64,000 nucleotides of DNA, taken from assembly GCA_900546625.1 (NCBI GenBank), contig URDU01000006.1, positions 49,123 through 113,122 on the forward strand, written 5' to 3'. The stretch comes from an uncultured Lachnobacterium sp. GTDB lineage: Bacteria > Bacillota > Clostridia > Lachnospirales > Lachnospiraceae. The notes under the pieces were generated by a model. That model was not told the origin of the DNA. It saw nothing but the letters and a program-made list of their open reading frames with translations, and did no database searches. A program made the translations under genes and the position numbers. The stretch's first letter is position 1, and every line of letters begins with the position of its first letter. Positions 15,912-26,255 of this stretch are shown one piece after another.

Positions 15912-17113
15912 CGGAGAAGAATATTGTCATCAGTGATGATTATTTCATTTTTTTCAGGCAGGTGGTCAAGCTTTTCAAGGCAGTAGCCACCGATTGTGTC
16001 ATAGTCGTCTGATTCGAGGTGCAGACCAAGCTCATCGCTTACATCCTCGAGATTTGCAGAGCCAAGAACTATGTATTCGTAGTCATTTATTCTTGTGATA
16101 TCATCCTGCTCGTCAGAGTCGTATTCATCACGAATCTCACCGACTATCTCCTCTAAGAGATCCTCAAGTGTGATGAGTCCGGCTGTGACACCGTATTCAT
16201 CTAAGACAATGGCAAGCGATATAGATGATTCGCGCATCTCGAGAAACAGATTCGCTGTATTCTTGTGCTCATATGTAAAGTAAGGCTCACGCATGATATT
16301 CCTGATGGAAAAATGCTCTTTATCCTCATCCTTAAGGAGCAGCAGATCCTTCATATTTACGATACCGATTACGTTGTCAGTGCTTTCGTCATACACAGGG
16401 AGTCTGGTGAATTTATCCTCTCTGAATATGGAAATCAAATCATCATAAGTAGAATCAACATGGACAAACGTCATATCAATACGTGGAACCATGACCTCCT
16501 TGGCCTCGGCATCTCCAAAATCGAATACATTGTGAATCATATCACGCTCTTCATCCTCGATGACACCGTCCTCCTGTCCTACATCAACGATTGTACGAAG
16601 CTCCTCCTCGGTCATGACGCGCTTGGCATCGCTTTGTCTTATTCCAAAGAGGAAAATGACTCCGAGTGAAAGCTTGTTGATGATAAATATTACAGGTGTC
16701 AGCACTACCATGAGCACTGATATAAAGCCTGCGATTGAGAGCGAAATCTTGTCAGCCTTTATGGTCGCAAGTGTCTTCGGAGAGACCTCTCCGAAGATCA
16801 GTATGAGGAATGTAAGTATTCCGGTTGCGACACCTGCTCCGACGCTGCCAAACAGCTTGATGGCAAGCGAGGTGGTGAGCGATGATGCTGAAAGATTTAC
16901 GATGTTGTTGCCGATAAGGATGGCTGAGAGCATCTTTGGAGAGTTCTCAGTCACCTTGAGCACCTTTTTGGCTTTTGTGTTGCCAGCCTCAGCCAGGGTT
17001 CTCATACGTATTTTGTTTACGGTAGTAAGAGCGGTCTCCGAAGATGAAAAAAATGCGGAGAGTGCTAATAGTATTAATAAGAATATAATCTGCGATATGT
17101 CGTCAGCGTCCAA
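15836..17113 (-). CDS. CNNM/CorC-family membrane protein (hemolysin C-like)
   Basis: A 425-residue protein with an N-terminal CNNM transmembrane domain (about 1-190, SAFFSSSETALTTVNKIRM), a CBS-domain pair (about 205-330, VMVPRIDMTFVHVD ... GLITLEDLLEEIVGEI) and a C-terminal CorC_HlyC domain (NDYEYIVLGSANLEDV). The family handles divalent cations, probably Mg2+ or Co2+ efflux; the old hemolysin name is not functional evidence. It starts 35 bases after guaB and probably shares its transcript. It converges on the Tad-like locus, and its 3' end is duplicated there. Confidence 0.92.
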   Translation of the reverse strand: MDADDISQIIFLLILLALSAFFSSSETALTTVNKIRMRTLAEAGNTKAKKVLKVTENSPKMLSAILIGNNIVNLSASSLTTSLAIKLFGSVGAGVATGILTFLILIFGEVSPKTLATIKADKISLSIAGFISVLMVVLTPVIFIINKLSLGVIFLFGIRQSDAKRVMTEEELRTIVDVGQEDGVIEDEERDMIHNVFDFGDAEAKEVMVPRIDMTFVHVDSTYDDLISIFREDKFTRLPVYDESTDNVIGIVNMKDLLLLKDEDKEHFSIRNIMREPYFTYEHKNTANLFLEMRESSISLAIVLDEYGVTAGLITLEDLLEEIVGEIRDEYDSDEQDDITRINDYEYIVLGSANLEDVSDELGLHLESDDYDTIGGYCLEKLDHLPEKNEIIITDDNILLRIEAVDKNRIEKVYIKLPKPAEEEN

Positions 17114-17148
17114 ATATTTTACCTCGTTATATGAATTAATAAATGTGT

Positions 17149-18630
<1,482 letters not shown>

Positions 18631-18672
18631 TTATTATGCTGGTATACTTTATATACTAATGTAATTTGTATG

Positions 18673-18701
18673 ATGATAGCAAATTAAAGAGTGAGTGTCA
18701 A
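18673..18701 (-). promoter_or_regulatory. guaB promoter
   Basis: On the minus strand: TTGACA (18701-18696), a 17-base spacer and TATCAT (18678-18673), six of six and five of six consensus matches. The predicted start is near 18666. Confidence 0.82.
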
Positions 18702-18762
18702 GCAGTTATAAGCCCGATATGAAATTATTATATTATTTATTAGTAAAACTAATGTAAGTCCT

Positions 18763-18792
18763 TTGCAAATAAAGTGTAATTTATGTTATATT
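18763..18792 (+). promoter_or_regulatory. candidate hisA-glnA promoter
   Basis: TTGCAA (18763-18768), 18 bases, TATATT (18787-18792). The predicted start near 18799 would place the structured leader at the very 5' end of the transcript. Confidence 0.45.
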
Positions 18793-18801
18793 TTATATTG
18801 A

Positions 18802-18863
18802 GTGGCTTTCATTCAACATTTGCCTGTCACACTAAAGCGTGGACAGTGACGATTTTAAGCCAC
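18802..18863 (+). promoter_or_regulatory. structured 5' leader of hisA-glnA
   Basis: An outer 7-bp stem GTGGCTT/AAGCCAC (18802-18808 with 18857-18863) encloses an inner hairpin, CTGTC-A-CAC paired with GTG-GACAG around a six-base loop (18824-18846). There is no T tract, so it is not a terminator. I do not recognise a riboswitch class. An ANTAR protein is encoded in the same gene set, but the loop does not show the A1/G4 pattern recalled for ANTAR hexaloops. Confidence 0.4.
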
Positions 18864-18888
18864 AATAATCTAAACCAGGGAGAAAAAT

Positions 18889-19674
18889 ATGGAGTTTCGA
18901 CCATGCATCGACATTCACAACGGAAAAGTAAAGCAGATTGTCGGTGGTTCATTAAAAGACAGGGGCAACTTTGCCAGTGAGAACTTTGTCTCAGAGCAGG
19001 ACAGCCGGTTTTATGCAGATATGTATAGGAAATCCGGTATAAAGGGCGGCCATATCATTCTGCTCAATTCTGTGGGCAGCGAGTATTATGAGGCCACAAA
19101 GGAACAGGCTGTTATGGCACTCAATGCGTATCCGCAGGGCTTACAGGTAGGTGGCGGCATCACTGCAGACAATGCGATGGAGTTTATAGATGCCGGTGCA
19201 GCAGCAGTTATAGTGACATCCTACGTATTTAAAGACGGCAGGATAAACTATGAAAATCTAAACAGGCTTAAAGATACTGTGGGCAGTGACAGGCTGGTGC
19301 TTGATCTGTCATGCCGCAAAAAGGACGGACAGTATTATATAGTAACTGACCGCTGGCAGAAATTCACGGATGAGGTCGTGACCACAGAGCTTTTGGATAA
19401 GCTGTCCTCATACTGCTGTGAGTTTCTGGTACATGCAGTGGACGTTGAGGGCAGGGTAAACGGCATCGAAAAGGAGCTTGTCGCCATGCTTGGCAGCTGG
19501 GGAAGGATACCGGTCACATATGCAGGCGGGGTATCATCCTTTGATGATTTAAAATGCATCAGACAGCTTGGACAGAACCATCTGAATGTGACGATAGGCA
19601 GTGCTCTTGATTTGTTTGGCGGTGCGATGGAGTACGATAAGGTTATAGCTTTTTGCAGTAATAAGGAGATTTAA
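18889..19674 (+). CDS. hisA: HisA, eukaryotic-type phosphoribosylformimino-AICAR ribotide isomerase
   Basis: 261 residues. Isomerises ProFAR to PRFAR in histidine synthesis; TIM barrel. The opening [20 protein letters not shown], the insertion [25 protein letters not shown] and [16 protein letters not shown] match the yeast/plant HIS6-type branch and not the common bacterial HisA, which starts near DL-x-x-G-x-x-VRL. No other his gene is in the window. glnA starts 1 base after its stop, so the two are coupled; glutamine feeds the next histidine step (HisH/HisF), which gives the pairing some logic. Confidence 0.86.
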   Translation: MEFRPCIDIHNGKVKQIVGGSLKDRGNFASENFVSEQDSRFYADMYRKSGIKGGHIILLNSVGSEYYEATKEQAVMALNAYPQGLQVGGGITADNAMEFIDAGAAAVIVTSYVFKDGRINYENLNRLKDTVGSDRLVLDLSCRKKDGQYYIVTDRWQKFTDEVVTTELLDKLSSYCCEFLVHAVDVEGRVNGIEKELVAMLGSWGRIPVTYAGGVSSFDDLKCIRQLGQNHLNVTIGSALDLFGGAMEYDKVIAFCSNKEI

Positions 19675-19675
19675 A

Positions 19676-21007
19676 ATGGCAAAATACACTAAGAATGATA
19701 TTATCCGCATAGTGGATGAGGAGGATATCGAGTTTATCCGTTTACAGTTTACGGATATCTTTGGAACATTAAAAAACGTGGCTATTACAGCCAGCCAGCT
19801 TGAGAAGGCACTCGACAACAGGTGCATGTTCGATGGCTCATCAATAGAGGGCTTTGTGAGGATAGAGGAGTCGGATATGTATCTGCATCCGGATCTTGAC
19901 ACCTTTATGATTTTTCCATGGAGACCACAGCAGGGCAAGGTTGCACGAATCATCTGTGATGTATATATGGCAGACGGCACACCGTTTGAGGGAGACCCGC
20001 GCTATATATTAAAGAAGCAGATTGAAAAGGCAAAGCAGATGGGCTATATGTTTAATGTAGGTCCGGAGTGTGAGTTCTTCCTTTTCCATCTGGATGAGAA
20101 CGGACAGCCTACCACCATCTCACATGAGAGAGCAGGGTACTTTGATTTAGGTCCAAATGACTTGGGAGAAAATGCCAGAAGAGATATGGTTTTAACTCTT
20201 GAGGATATGGATTTTGAGATAGAGGCATCACACCATGAAGTGGCACCTGCACAGCATGAGATTGATTTCAAGTATGAGGAGGCACTTCATACAGCCGACA
20301 ATATCATGACCTTCAAGCTTGCTATAAAGACAATCGCAAAGAGACACGGACTTTTTGCCAGCTTCATGCCAAAGCCAAAGCATGGTGTGAGCGGCTCGGG
20401 AATGCATATCAACATGTCACTCTCAAAGGACGGTGTCAATATATTTGACAATGAGGATGATAAGCTTGGGCTCAGCGAGGAGGCATACCACTTCATAGCA
20501 GGCATCATGAAGCATATGAAGGGTATGACGGTCATCACCAATCCGATTGTCAATTCATATAAGCGCTTTGTGCCGGGCTATGAGGCACCGATTTATATCA
20601 CATGGTCCGCTACAAACAGAAGTCCGCTTATCAGAATCCCGGCAGCAAAAGGCGAGGGAAGGAGAGTTGAGCTTAGAAATCCTGACCCTTCAGCAAATCC
20701 ATATCTGGTGCTGGCACTGTGCCTGGCAGCAGGACTTGACGGCATAAAGAATAAGCTGCAGCCTGACGCAGAGCTTCGTGAGAATGTATTTGAGCTCACA
20801 GAACAGGATAAAAAGAGACTCGGAATTGAATCACTTCCTGCTGATTTGCATGAGGCGGTTGAGTGCCTTAAGACAGATGACTTTATACGCGAGATACTCG
20901 GAGAGCACATCTACAACAAATATATAGAGGCAAAAGAGGCAGAGTGGAACGATTACAGAGCTGCGGTTACCAAATGGGAAATAGATGAATATCTGTACAA
21001 ATTTTAA
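19676..21007 (+). CDS. glnA: glutamine synthetase, type I-alpha
   Basis: 443 residues, short type I form without the adenylylation-loop insertion, as in Firmicutes. Makes glutamine from glutamate, ammonia and ATP. Visible signatures: [49 protein letters not shown] and [28 protein letters not shown] at about 19663 is inside the hisA 3' end. It is followed 15 bases later by an ANTAR-domain regulator, a known arrangement in Clostridia where such a protein may control glnA by antitermination. Confidence 0.97.
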   Translation: MAKYTKNDIIRIVDEEDIEFIRLQFTDIFGTLKNVAITASQLEKALDNRCMFDGSSIEGFVRIEESDMYLHPDLDTFMIFPWRPQQGKVARIICDVYMADGTPFEGDPRYILKKQIEKAKQMGYMFNVGPECEFFLFHLDENGQPTTISHERAGYFDLGPNDLGENARRDMVLTLEDMDFEIEASHHEVAPAQHEIDFKYEEALHTADNIMTFKLAIKTIAKRHGLFASFMPKPKHGVSGSGMHINMSLSKDGVNIFDNEDDKLGLSEEAYHFIAGIMKHMKGMTVITNPIVNSYKRFVPGYEAPIYITWSATNRSPLIRIPAAKGEGRRVELRNPDPSANPYLVLALCLAAGLDGIKNKLQPDAELRENVFELTEQDKKRLGIESLPADLHEAVECLKTDDFIREILGEHIYNKYIEAKEAEWNDYRAAVTKWEIDEYLYKF

Positions 21008-21022
21008 AGGATGTAACGGACC

Positions 21023-21574
21023 GTGAATAATATTGTGATAGCATTTCCTAAAAAGGAAGTAGCCAATTCAATCAAAAAAATATTAGCGCAGAGCGGTTAT
21101 ACAGTCACGGCGGTTGCAAATACCGGAGCTTCGGCACTTTCGAGCATGAACGGCCTGAATATGGGTATCATCATATGCGGATACAGATTTTCAGACATGA
21201 TGTACAGTGAGGTATACGAGTATATGCCTAAGGAGTTTCAGATGCTTCTCATAGCGTCGGCAGCGGGGATCATGGAAAAGAATGTGGATAATCTGATGTC
21301 ATTATCCATGCCACTTAAGGTGCATGAGCTCTTGCAGACTGTCGAGATGATGGATTACACGATAACGCGTCGAAGGAAAAAGCTCAGGCAAAGGCCAAAG
21401 GTACGTTCAAATGAAGACCAGGAGATGCTTAACAGTGCAAAGGCTGTACTGATTGAGCGAAATGGATTTTCTGAGGAGGAAGCACACCGGTATATCCAGA
21501 AGCGAAGCATGGATAACGGCACAGGACTTGTTGAAACAGCACAGATGATACTAAGCCTTATGACTGATGTGTAG
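21023..21574 (+). CDS. ANTAR-domain response regulator (NasT/AmiR-like)
   Basis: 183 residues: an N-terminal receiver-like domain (about 1-115; IIICGYRFSDMMYSEVYEYM) and a C-terminal ANTAR domain (about 130-180; MLNSAKAVLIERNGFSEEEAHRYIQ). ANTAR proteins bind paired RNA hairpins and prevent termination. The usual phospho-acceptor Asp is not obvious: the strand-3 position reads IIICGYRF, so it may be phosphorylation-independent. GTG start with AAAGGATG about 12 bases upstream. Its gene follows glnA directly, which suggests nitrogen regulation. Confidence 0.85.
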   Translation: MNNIVIAFPKKEVANSIKKILAQSGYTVTAVANTGASALSSMNGLNMGIIICGYRFSDMMYSEVYEYMPKEFQMLLIASAAGIMEKNVDNLMSLSMPLKVHELLQTVEMMDYTITRRRKKLRQRPKVRSNEDQEMLNSAKAVLIERNGFSEEEAHRYIQKRSMDNGTGLVETAQMILSLMTDV

Positions 21575-21665
21575 GGCTTTCGATGTTAAAGGCTTGAACA
21601 GCTATATAAAAATATAATTGCAGGCAGCATAATATTTTATGAAAGAAATAATGATAAAAAACATA

Positions 21666-21694
21666 TTTACACTTGCGTAGTAAAGTGATAAATT
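21666..21694 (+). promoter_or_regulatory. weak candidate dapL promoter
   Basis: TTTACA (21666-21671), 17 bases, TAAATT (21689-21694); AAAGGAG follows at 21714. Only modest consensus. I see no terminator or RNA in the rest of the 154-base gap. Confidence 0.3.
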
Positions 21695-21728
21695 AGACTT
21701 ATTGTAAAGTAACAAAGGAGAGATAAAC

Positions 21729-22943
21729 ATGTTTCAGATTAATGATAACTATCAGAAATTACCGGGAAGCTACCTTTTCAGCACAATAGCTAAAAAGGTT
21801 GCTGCTTATCAGGAGGCTAATCCGGATAAAGAAATTATCAGGCTTGGAATCGGCGATGTAACACAGCCGCTTGCACCTGCTATCATCGATGCTATGCACA
21901 AGGCAGTTGATGAGATGGGAAATGCAGCTACATTCCACGGATATGCACCGGACCTTGGATATGAGTTCTTAAGAAAAGCAATTTCAGACAATGACTACAA
22001 GGCAAGAGGCTGCGATATCTCAGCCGATGAGATTTTTGTTTCAGACGGAGCAAAGAGCGATTCAGCCAACATCCAGGAGCTTTTCTCAGCAAACAGCCGT
22101 ATCGCTGTTACAGACCCTGTTTACCCTGTATATGTTGATTCCAATGTCATGGCAGGAAGAACAGGCACATATGATGCTCAGAAAGAGACCTGGAGCAATG
22201 TAATCTATATGCCGTCAACAGCAGATAACGGCTTTGTTCCGGAGCTTCCAAAGGAAGTACCGGATATGATTTATCTGTGTCTGCCAAACAACCCTACAGG
22301 AACAACTCTTACAAAGGATCAGTTACAGGTTTGGGTTGATTACGCAAACAAAAACGGCTCAGTCATCATCTTTGATGCAGCCTATGAGGCATATATCAGC
22401 GAGGCAGATGTGCCACACTCAATCTATGAGTGTAACGGTGCAAAGACATGTGCCATCGAGCTTAGAAGCTTCTCAAAGAACGCAGGCTTTACAGGTGTGC
22501 GTCTTGGATTCACAGTAGTACCTAAGGAGCTTAAGTGCGGTGATGTTTCGCTTCATGCTATGTGGGCACGCCGTCACGGAACCAAGTTCAACGGTGCACC
22601 ATACATCGTGCAGAGAGCAGGCGAGGCAGTTTACTCAGATGCCGGAAAAGCACAGCTTAAGGATCAGGTAGCATACTACATGAACAATGCAAAGACAATA
22701 AAGACAGGTCTTGCAGAGGCAGGCTTTACAGTTTACGGTGGAGTAAATGCACCATACATCTGGCTCAAGACACCGGATCAGATGACATCATGGGAGTTCT
22801 TCGATTACCTGCTTGAGAATGCCAACGTGGTAGGTACACCTGGCTCAGGCTTTGGACCAAGCGGAGAGGGCTACTTCAGACTGACTGCTTTCGGAAACTA
22901 TGAGAACACAGTAAAGGCACTTGAGAGAATCAAGGCACTGTAA
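21729..22943 (+). CDS. dapL: LL-diaminopimelate aminotransferase
   Basis: 404 residues. Converts tetrahydrodipicolinate plus glutamate directly to LL-2,6-diaminopimelate, bypassing succinylated or acetylated intermediates of lysine and peptidoglycan synthesis. Signatures: the N-terminal YLFSTIAKKV and IRLGIGDVTQPL, LCLPNNPTGT, IIFDAAYEAYI, and the PLP lysine in SFSKNAGFTGVRLGF near residue 247. RBS AAAGGAG. dapA and dapB lie elsewhere in the window (52473-54149), so the DAP route is split. A strong terminator follows, then the ICE. Confidence 0.95.
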   Translation: MFQINDNYQKLPGSYLFSTIAKKVAAYQEANPDKEIIRLGIGDVTQPLAPAIIDAMHKAVDEMGNAATFHGYAPDLGYEFLRKAISDNDYKARGCDISADEIFVSDGAKSDSANIQELFSANSRIAVTDPVYPVYVDSNVMAGRTGTYDAQKETWSNVIYMPSTADNGFVPELPKEVPDMIYLCLPNNPTGTTLTKDQLQVWVDYANKNGSVIIFDAAYEAYISEADVPHSIYECNGAKTCAIELRSFSKNAGFTGVRLGFTVVPKELKCGDVSLHAMWARRHGTKFNGAPYIVQRAGEAVYSDAGKAQLKDQVAYYMNNAKTIKTGLAEAGFTVYGGVNAPYIWLKTPDQMTSWEFFDYLLENANVVGTPGSGFGPSGEGYFRLTAFGNYENTVKALERIKAL

Positions 22944-22961
22944 AATAAATCAGGTCAAATA

Positions 22962-22998
22962 AAAATACCGTCAGGGAGATGTTCCCTGACGGTATTTT
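22962..22998. terminator. strong terminator after dapL
   Basis: 16-bp perfect stem AAAATACCGTCAGGGA/TCCCTGACGGTATTTT with a 5-base loop. A residues on the left and T residues on the right make it usable from both sides. Before the ICE entered, it probably also served the convergent typA gene. Confidence 0.93.
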
Positions 22999-23036
22999 TG
23001 TTTTTGAAATTTACATAAAGTGTAATTACTGTATAC

Positions 23037-23052
23037 TTTTTATTATAAAAAC
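23037..23052. repeat. candidate att core at the int end
   Basis: TTTTTATTATAAAAAC, identical to 48778-48793. T-rich then A-rich, the pattern of Tn916-type target sites. It lies 39 bases after the dapL terminator. Confidence 0.55.
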
Positions 23053-23087
23053 TTACTAAATTTCTGATTATCTTTTCATAAGTTGGT

Positions 23088-23130
23088 AAATGCCGATATA
23101 TCCCGTATTTTAGGGCTTTATCGGTATTTT
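23088..23130. other. stem-loop at the int end
   Basis: AAATGCCGATA (23088-23098) pairs with TATCGGTATTT (23119-23129) with one mismatch, and CCC/GGG pair inside the loop. A related sequence in the same orientation sits at the other ICE end near 48730-48771. It could terminate int transcription or be part of the recombination site. Confidence 0.5.
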
Positions 23131-23187
23131 CCTTTTGGAAGATACCTTGCATAAGCTAGCATTTACCAGCATGAAAATGCAACCAAA

Positions 23188-23208
23188 AGTAGTAAATGAG
23201 TAGTAAAT
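23188..23208. promoter_or_regulatory. integrase arm-type sites, int end
   Basis: Two copies of AGTAGTAAAT at an 11-base period. This is the core I recall for DNA bound by the N-terminal domain of Tn916 integrase (DR2 sites). The opposite end has the same pair at 48688-48708. Confidence 0.7.
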
Positions 23209-23221
23209 ATACGCTCCGATA

Positions 23222-24412
23222 TTAACAAGCCAGTCTTTCCAGCTCCGCTTTTGCAGATTGAAATGTACCGTGTGCGTAATAGCCAAGTGTCATGGTTATG
23301 TTAGCGTGTCCCATGAGATATTGCAGAGTATTTGGGTTCATTCCTCTGTTTGCCATATTCGTACAATAAGTATGTCGGAATGAATGTGGTGTGATGTTCG
23401 GTAACTTGTCCGTGTGATACTTGTTATACTTCTTAATCAGTCCTCGCACCATGCCCTCATAGTTTCCTGCAACTTTAGGTAAGCCCTCACGGTTCAAGAA
23501 TAGGAAATTGCTGTAACCACCTACAATCAGCGGTTGTGCCTTTCCTCTGTTCTTTAGTATTCTTTGGATTGCTTGATAAGCCCGTTCTGTCAATGGAAGT
23601 TCCCGTTTTCCGTTTTTGGTCTTTGGCGTTTCAATATAGTAGCCGATTTCGCTATCTTTCAATAACTGGTGGTCTATATTGAGTATTCTGTTCTGCATAT
23701 CAATATGCGTCGTCAATCCGCAAAATTCAGAAATACGAAGTCCCGTTTCCAGCAGAAGCACAACCTCATCATAATACTTACTGTAAATCTTGTCCTTTTC
23801 CATAAAGGCAAGCAGGCGTTCTTCCTGCTCTGGTGTAAGAATAACTTTCTGCTCCGTATCATCTTCCAGAACATCACTTAGCTTAAATTCAAATGGGTTC
23901 TTTCTGATACAGTCGTCTTGTATCGCCATGTAAAATGACGCTTTCAAGGAACGCTTATAGTTATCAATCGTTTTATAGGCATATCCTTTTTCATTCATTC
24001 TGATAGCCCATTCCTTAGCGTCCGACTGTTTAACCGTATCAATCGCCCTCATACCCAATGGGTCATTTTTCAGAGCGTTCATAAGATACTGTCGTCCCTT
24101 TTCGGTAGCCCTCTTGATGTTCTTTCTTTGGCTGTTCTTCTTCTCGTAAAGCTGGCAGACTGTCATTTTACCGCCGACTGTGTCGATACCGTCATTAAGG
24201 TCTTTTTTTATCTGTGCTTCTTTTTCCCTTAACGATATATCATCACGCTTTCCAGCAGGTGTCTTGTCTGTCGGTACAAGTTTCCAAGAATAGATAAATT
24301 GTGGCTTTCCGTATATATCGGTATATTTATAAACGTATCTTCCGTCTTTTCGCTGGCTCTCTCCATTACGCAAATTGCGATTTTTACTGTCTTTTCGTTT
24401 TACATTAGACAT
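23222..24412 (-). CDS. int: Tn916-type tyrosine integrase
   Basis: 396 residues, with close similarity to Tn916 Int as I recall it, including ESQRKDGRYVYKY, the arm-binding domain with a YIYS-type strand, and KEWAIRMNEKGYAYKTI. Catalytic residues: Arg in LLETGLRISEF (near 226), HSFRHTYC (near 344) and the nucleophile Tyr in TLGYYAHGTF (near 378). It excises and integrates the ICE with Xis. It is the outermost gene and points to the dapL side. The xis gene is 78 bases upstream. Confidence 0.96.
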   Translation of the reverse strand: MSNVKRKDSKNRNLRNGESQRKDGRYVYKYTDIYGKPQFIYSWKLVPTDKTPAGKRDDISLREKEAQIKKDLNDGIDTVGGKMTVCQLYEKKNSQRKNIKRATEKGRQYLMNALKNDPLGMRAIDTVKQSDAKEWAIRMNEKGYAYKTIDNYKRSLKASFYMAIQDDCIRKNPFEFKLSDVLEDDTEQKVILTPEQEERLLAFMEKDKIYSKYYDEVVLLLETGLRISEFCGLTTHIDMQNRILNIDHQLLKDSEIGYYIETPKTKNGKRELPLTERAYQAIQRILKNRGKAQPLIVGGYSNFLFLNREGLPKVAGNYEGMVRGLIKKYNKYHTDKLPNITPHSFRHTYCTNMANRGMNPNTLQYLMGHANITMTLGYYAHGTFQSAKAELERLAC

Positions 24413-24490
24413 AGTGTAAAGCTCCTTTCCGTCATGGAATGAGCCGTGATACGCTATACCTTATTATACCATATCTACGGCTCAATGACA

Positions 24491-24694
24491 TTAGATTTCG
24501 TCCAATGTATCTATGATTTTTTCAAATTGTTTTCGCTTTATCTGAATACGATTACCGTTCACGATAACCCAGCCAGCGTCAATATTTTCTTCGGCTAATT
24601 TACGCAATTTCTTTTCGCCAATGCGGAAGTATTTGGACGCTTCTTCAATCGTCAGCGTATATTTTTCCCAGATAGGCACATCAGTATTGTTCAT
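24491..24694 (-). CDS. xis: excisionase
   Basis: 67 residues, almost the Tn916 Xis sequence as I recall it: [20 protein letters not shown], then [17 protein letters not shown] at the end. A winged-helix DNA-binding protein that bends the ends and directs Int toward excision. RBS AAAGGGGGTGCATAG on the minus strand. It precedes int in the same direction. Confidence 0.94.
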   Translation of the reverse strand: MNNTDVPIWEKYTLTIEEASKYFRIGEKKLRKLAEENIDAGWVIVNGNRIQIKRKQFEKIIDTLDEI

Positions 24695-25068
24695 AATCTA
24701 TGCACCCCCTTTACTGTGTGTCATTTTTTACAAGCAGGCAGACGGCTTTGGAAAGCTCCGTTAGTATCTCAACTATTCCCATTCTTGTGGGCAGAACCGC
24801 ACCATGCGGACGTATCATTATTCTGTGAGGGTAGGTCGTGGCAGAGCGACTTTTCCAACGGTCGCTCTCGGATCACTGCGTGGGTCGCTCGCTTTCTTTT
24901 GGAAAGGTCGTGGCGTACAGTCCCCGTGGCTTGCTACCTCACAAACGTATCTGTCTGCTTTATTCAGTTGTCAAAGAGCTGTGGCGAAAGCGTGTTGCTT
25001 TCATGTGAAAGCAGTGGCAGAGCAGGAAAGAGGGGATTAAACAAATCATACTCTGCGGTTACTGCTTG
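24695..25068. other. 374-base gap between xis and the orf8-type gene; no gene recognised
   Basis: Noticeably richer in G+C than the flanking ICE DNA. It holds a short palindrome GCTTTCATGTGAAAGC near 24997. Plus-strand frames here are open for up to 150 codons but overlap one another, have no ribosome site and read as arginine/serine-rich translations of structured DNA. I cannot assign a function; an RNA or a regulatory region for xis-int is possible. Confidence 0.35.
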
Positions 25069-25317
25069 TTATTTTTCTTCGATTTCTAAGGTAATATCAA
25101 ACCCTAAAATCATTTTAATAAGTGCTTCTCTAATAAGTCCTTTTAGCTCCATATCTACAACAATATAAACATTGCCGTATTCATCATAGAGTGGACGCAA
25201 ACAGCACTTTGATATGTACGGGTCATAAAATGCCAGTATCTTCTCAATCGCTTTTTCGTCCCCGTCCATAGCCTGCGAAAGCAAATAGTAGGACGGCTTC
25301 TTAAATGTTTGCTTCAT
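25069..25317 (-). CDS. Tn916 Orf8-like helix-turn-helix protein
   Basis: 82 residues beginning MKQTFKKPSYYLLSQAMDGD, with KAIEKILAFYDPYISKCCL, a short HTH_16-type region as in the orf8 products of Tn916-like elements. It starts 2 bases after the stop of the sigma-like gene and is thought in this family to act with it in activating excision genes. The C terminus LGFDITLEIEEK is also typical. RBS lies in the orf7-type 3' end. Confidence 0.82.
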   Translation of the reverse strand: MKQTFKKPSYYLLSQAMDGDEKAIEKILAFYDPYISKCCLRPLYDEYGNVYIVVDMELKGLIREALIKMILGFDITLEIEEK

Positions 25318-25319
25318 TT

Positions 25320-25748
25320 TTACTGTTTCTCCTTTAGTAATTTTTTCAGAGCTTCTAAAGCATGGTATCTACTTCTAAATGCTCCACTTCTTGTAATGTT
25401 TAAGATGTCTGCTATCTTTGTGTCGCTTAATTCCAAGAAATAATACATTAAAACATTATTACGTTTTCTTTCTGGAAGTTTCTTCAAAGCTTCTGCCAGT
25501 TCATCATCATAAACACGAATGTCATTACCGCATACATTGAAAATCGTGTAGTCTGTTTCGTATTCGTCCCAGACAGCCAAATTTTCCACAACGATTTCTG
25601 GAAACTCACAAAAGAGCGTTTCTTCCTTTTGTCGTCGCTTTAATTTCTTCTGGTAGTCTTTTACGACATGACGGACAACTTTTTTCAAACAGCTTTCAAA
25701 ACGGCATTGAACAGTTTTCTGGAAGTCAGATGGTTTCATCAATCTCAC
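25320..25748 (-). CDS. Tn916 Orf7-like sigma-70-family factor
   Basis: 142 residues, related to sigma-70 region 4: the C-terminal part reads ALKKLPERKRNNVLMYYFLELSDTKIADIL followed by a recognition helix (TRSGAFRSRYHALE). The N-terminal part starts MRLMKPSDFQKTVQ. In Tn916 the orf7-orf8 pair is needed to turn on xis and int, and the same order is kept here. RBS AAAGGGGGTGAGATTG. The 500 bases upstream carry hairpins that could attenuate it. Confidence 0.85.
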   Translation of the reverse strand: MRLMKPSDFQKTVQCRFESCLKKVVRHVVKDYQKKLKRRQKEETLFCEFPEIVVENLAVWDEYETDYTIFNVCGNDIRVYDDELAEALKKLPERKRNNVLMYYFLELSDTKIADILNITRSGAFRSRYHALEALKKLLKEKQ

Positions 25749-26255
25749 CCCCTTTCCCGTTATGACATGAAAAGCGTTTATCCCTCTTTCCGCACCATAT
25801 AGGGAATGACAGGTGTGATTTGCTGACTAAATTTACAAAAAAGTTGAAAAAACTTTTTGATAAAACAAAAACAGCCTATTTGAATGTAACTACACAAACA
25901 GGCTGTTATATAAATGCTATTTATATGAATTTTTAACTCATGTAATGAGTATGATGATTGAAGCACTAGACAGAAATAATTATCCAGTTGAGAACGACGT
26001 AGCGTTCTTCTATATGTAATCATGGCATACCCCCCTCAAACCAGAGCTATACCAAAAGAAAAGGACAGCTTTGGTTATATCCAAAACCGTCCCGTTATCG
26101 TTTTTAAGACGTGCAAAAGCATATTATCTAAGAACGGTTTTTTTTATTTACCGTACACGATAATATCTTTCCGAATTATTACTGCATACTATATGCACTT
26201 TTAACACATTCTAAATACATGGCATGAAGTTTAAACTCATGCTAGGTGGTTTAAA
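25749..26255. promoter_or_regulatory. divergent control region between orf7-type and orf9-type genes
   Basis: 507 bases without a convincing gene. Read on the minus strand toward orf7 it has a 13-position stem CAAACAGGCTGTT-like (25870-25882 with 25895-25907) followed by T-rich sequence, and a second stem AAAAAGTT/AACTTTTT (25838-25858). Both look like attenuators. A plus-strand hairpin lies at 26063-26092. In Tn916 this interval holds the promoter that Orf9 represses; by position the same is expected here. Confidence 0.5.

Noticed and set aside
18802..18863. ANTAR-target dual hexaloop
   Set aside because: One hairpin has a six-base loop, but the loop lacks the expected A1/G4 bases and no second hexaloop hairpin follows. 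Kept only as an unidentified structured leader.
24716..25168. 150-codon plus-strand frame between xis and orf8
   Set aside because: No ribosome site, overlaps the 3' part of the orf8-type gene on the other strand, and overlaps another open frame. Treated as non-coding.
25778..26023. 81-codon minus-strand frame in the orf7/orf9 control region
   Set aside because: It passes through two terminator-like stems and reads as random hydrophobic sequence. No start context.
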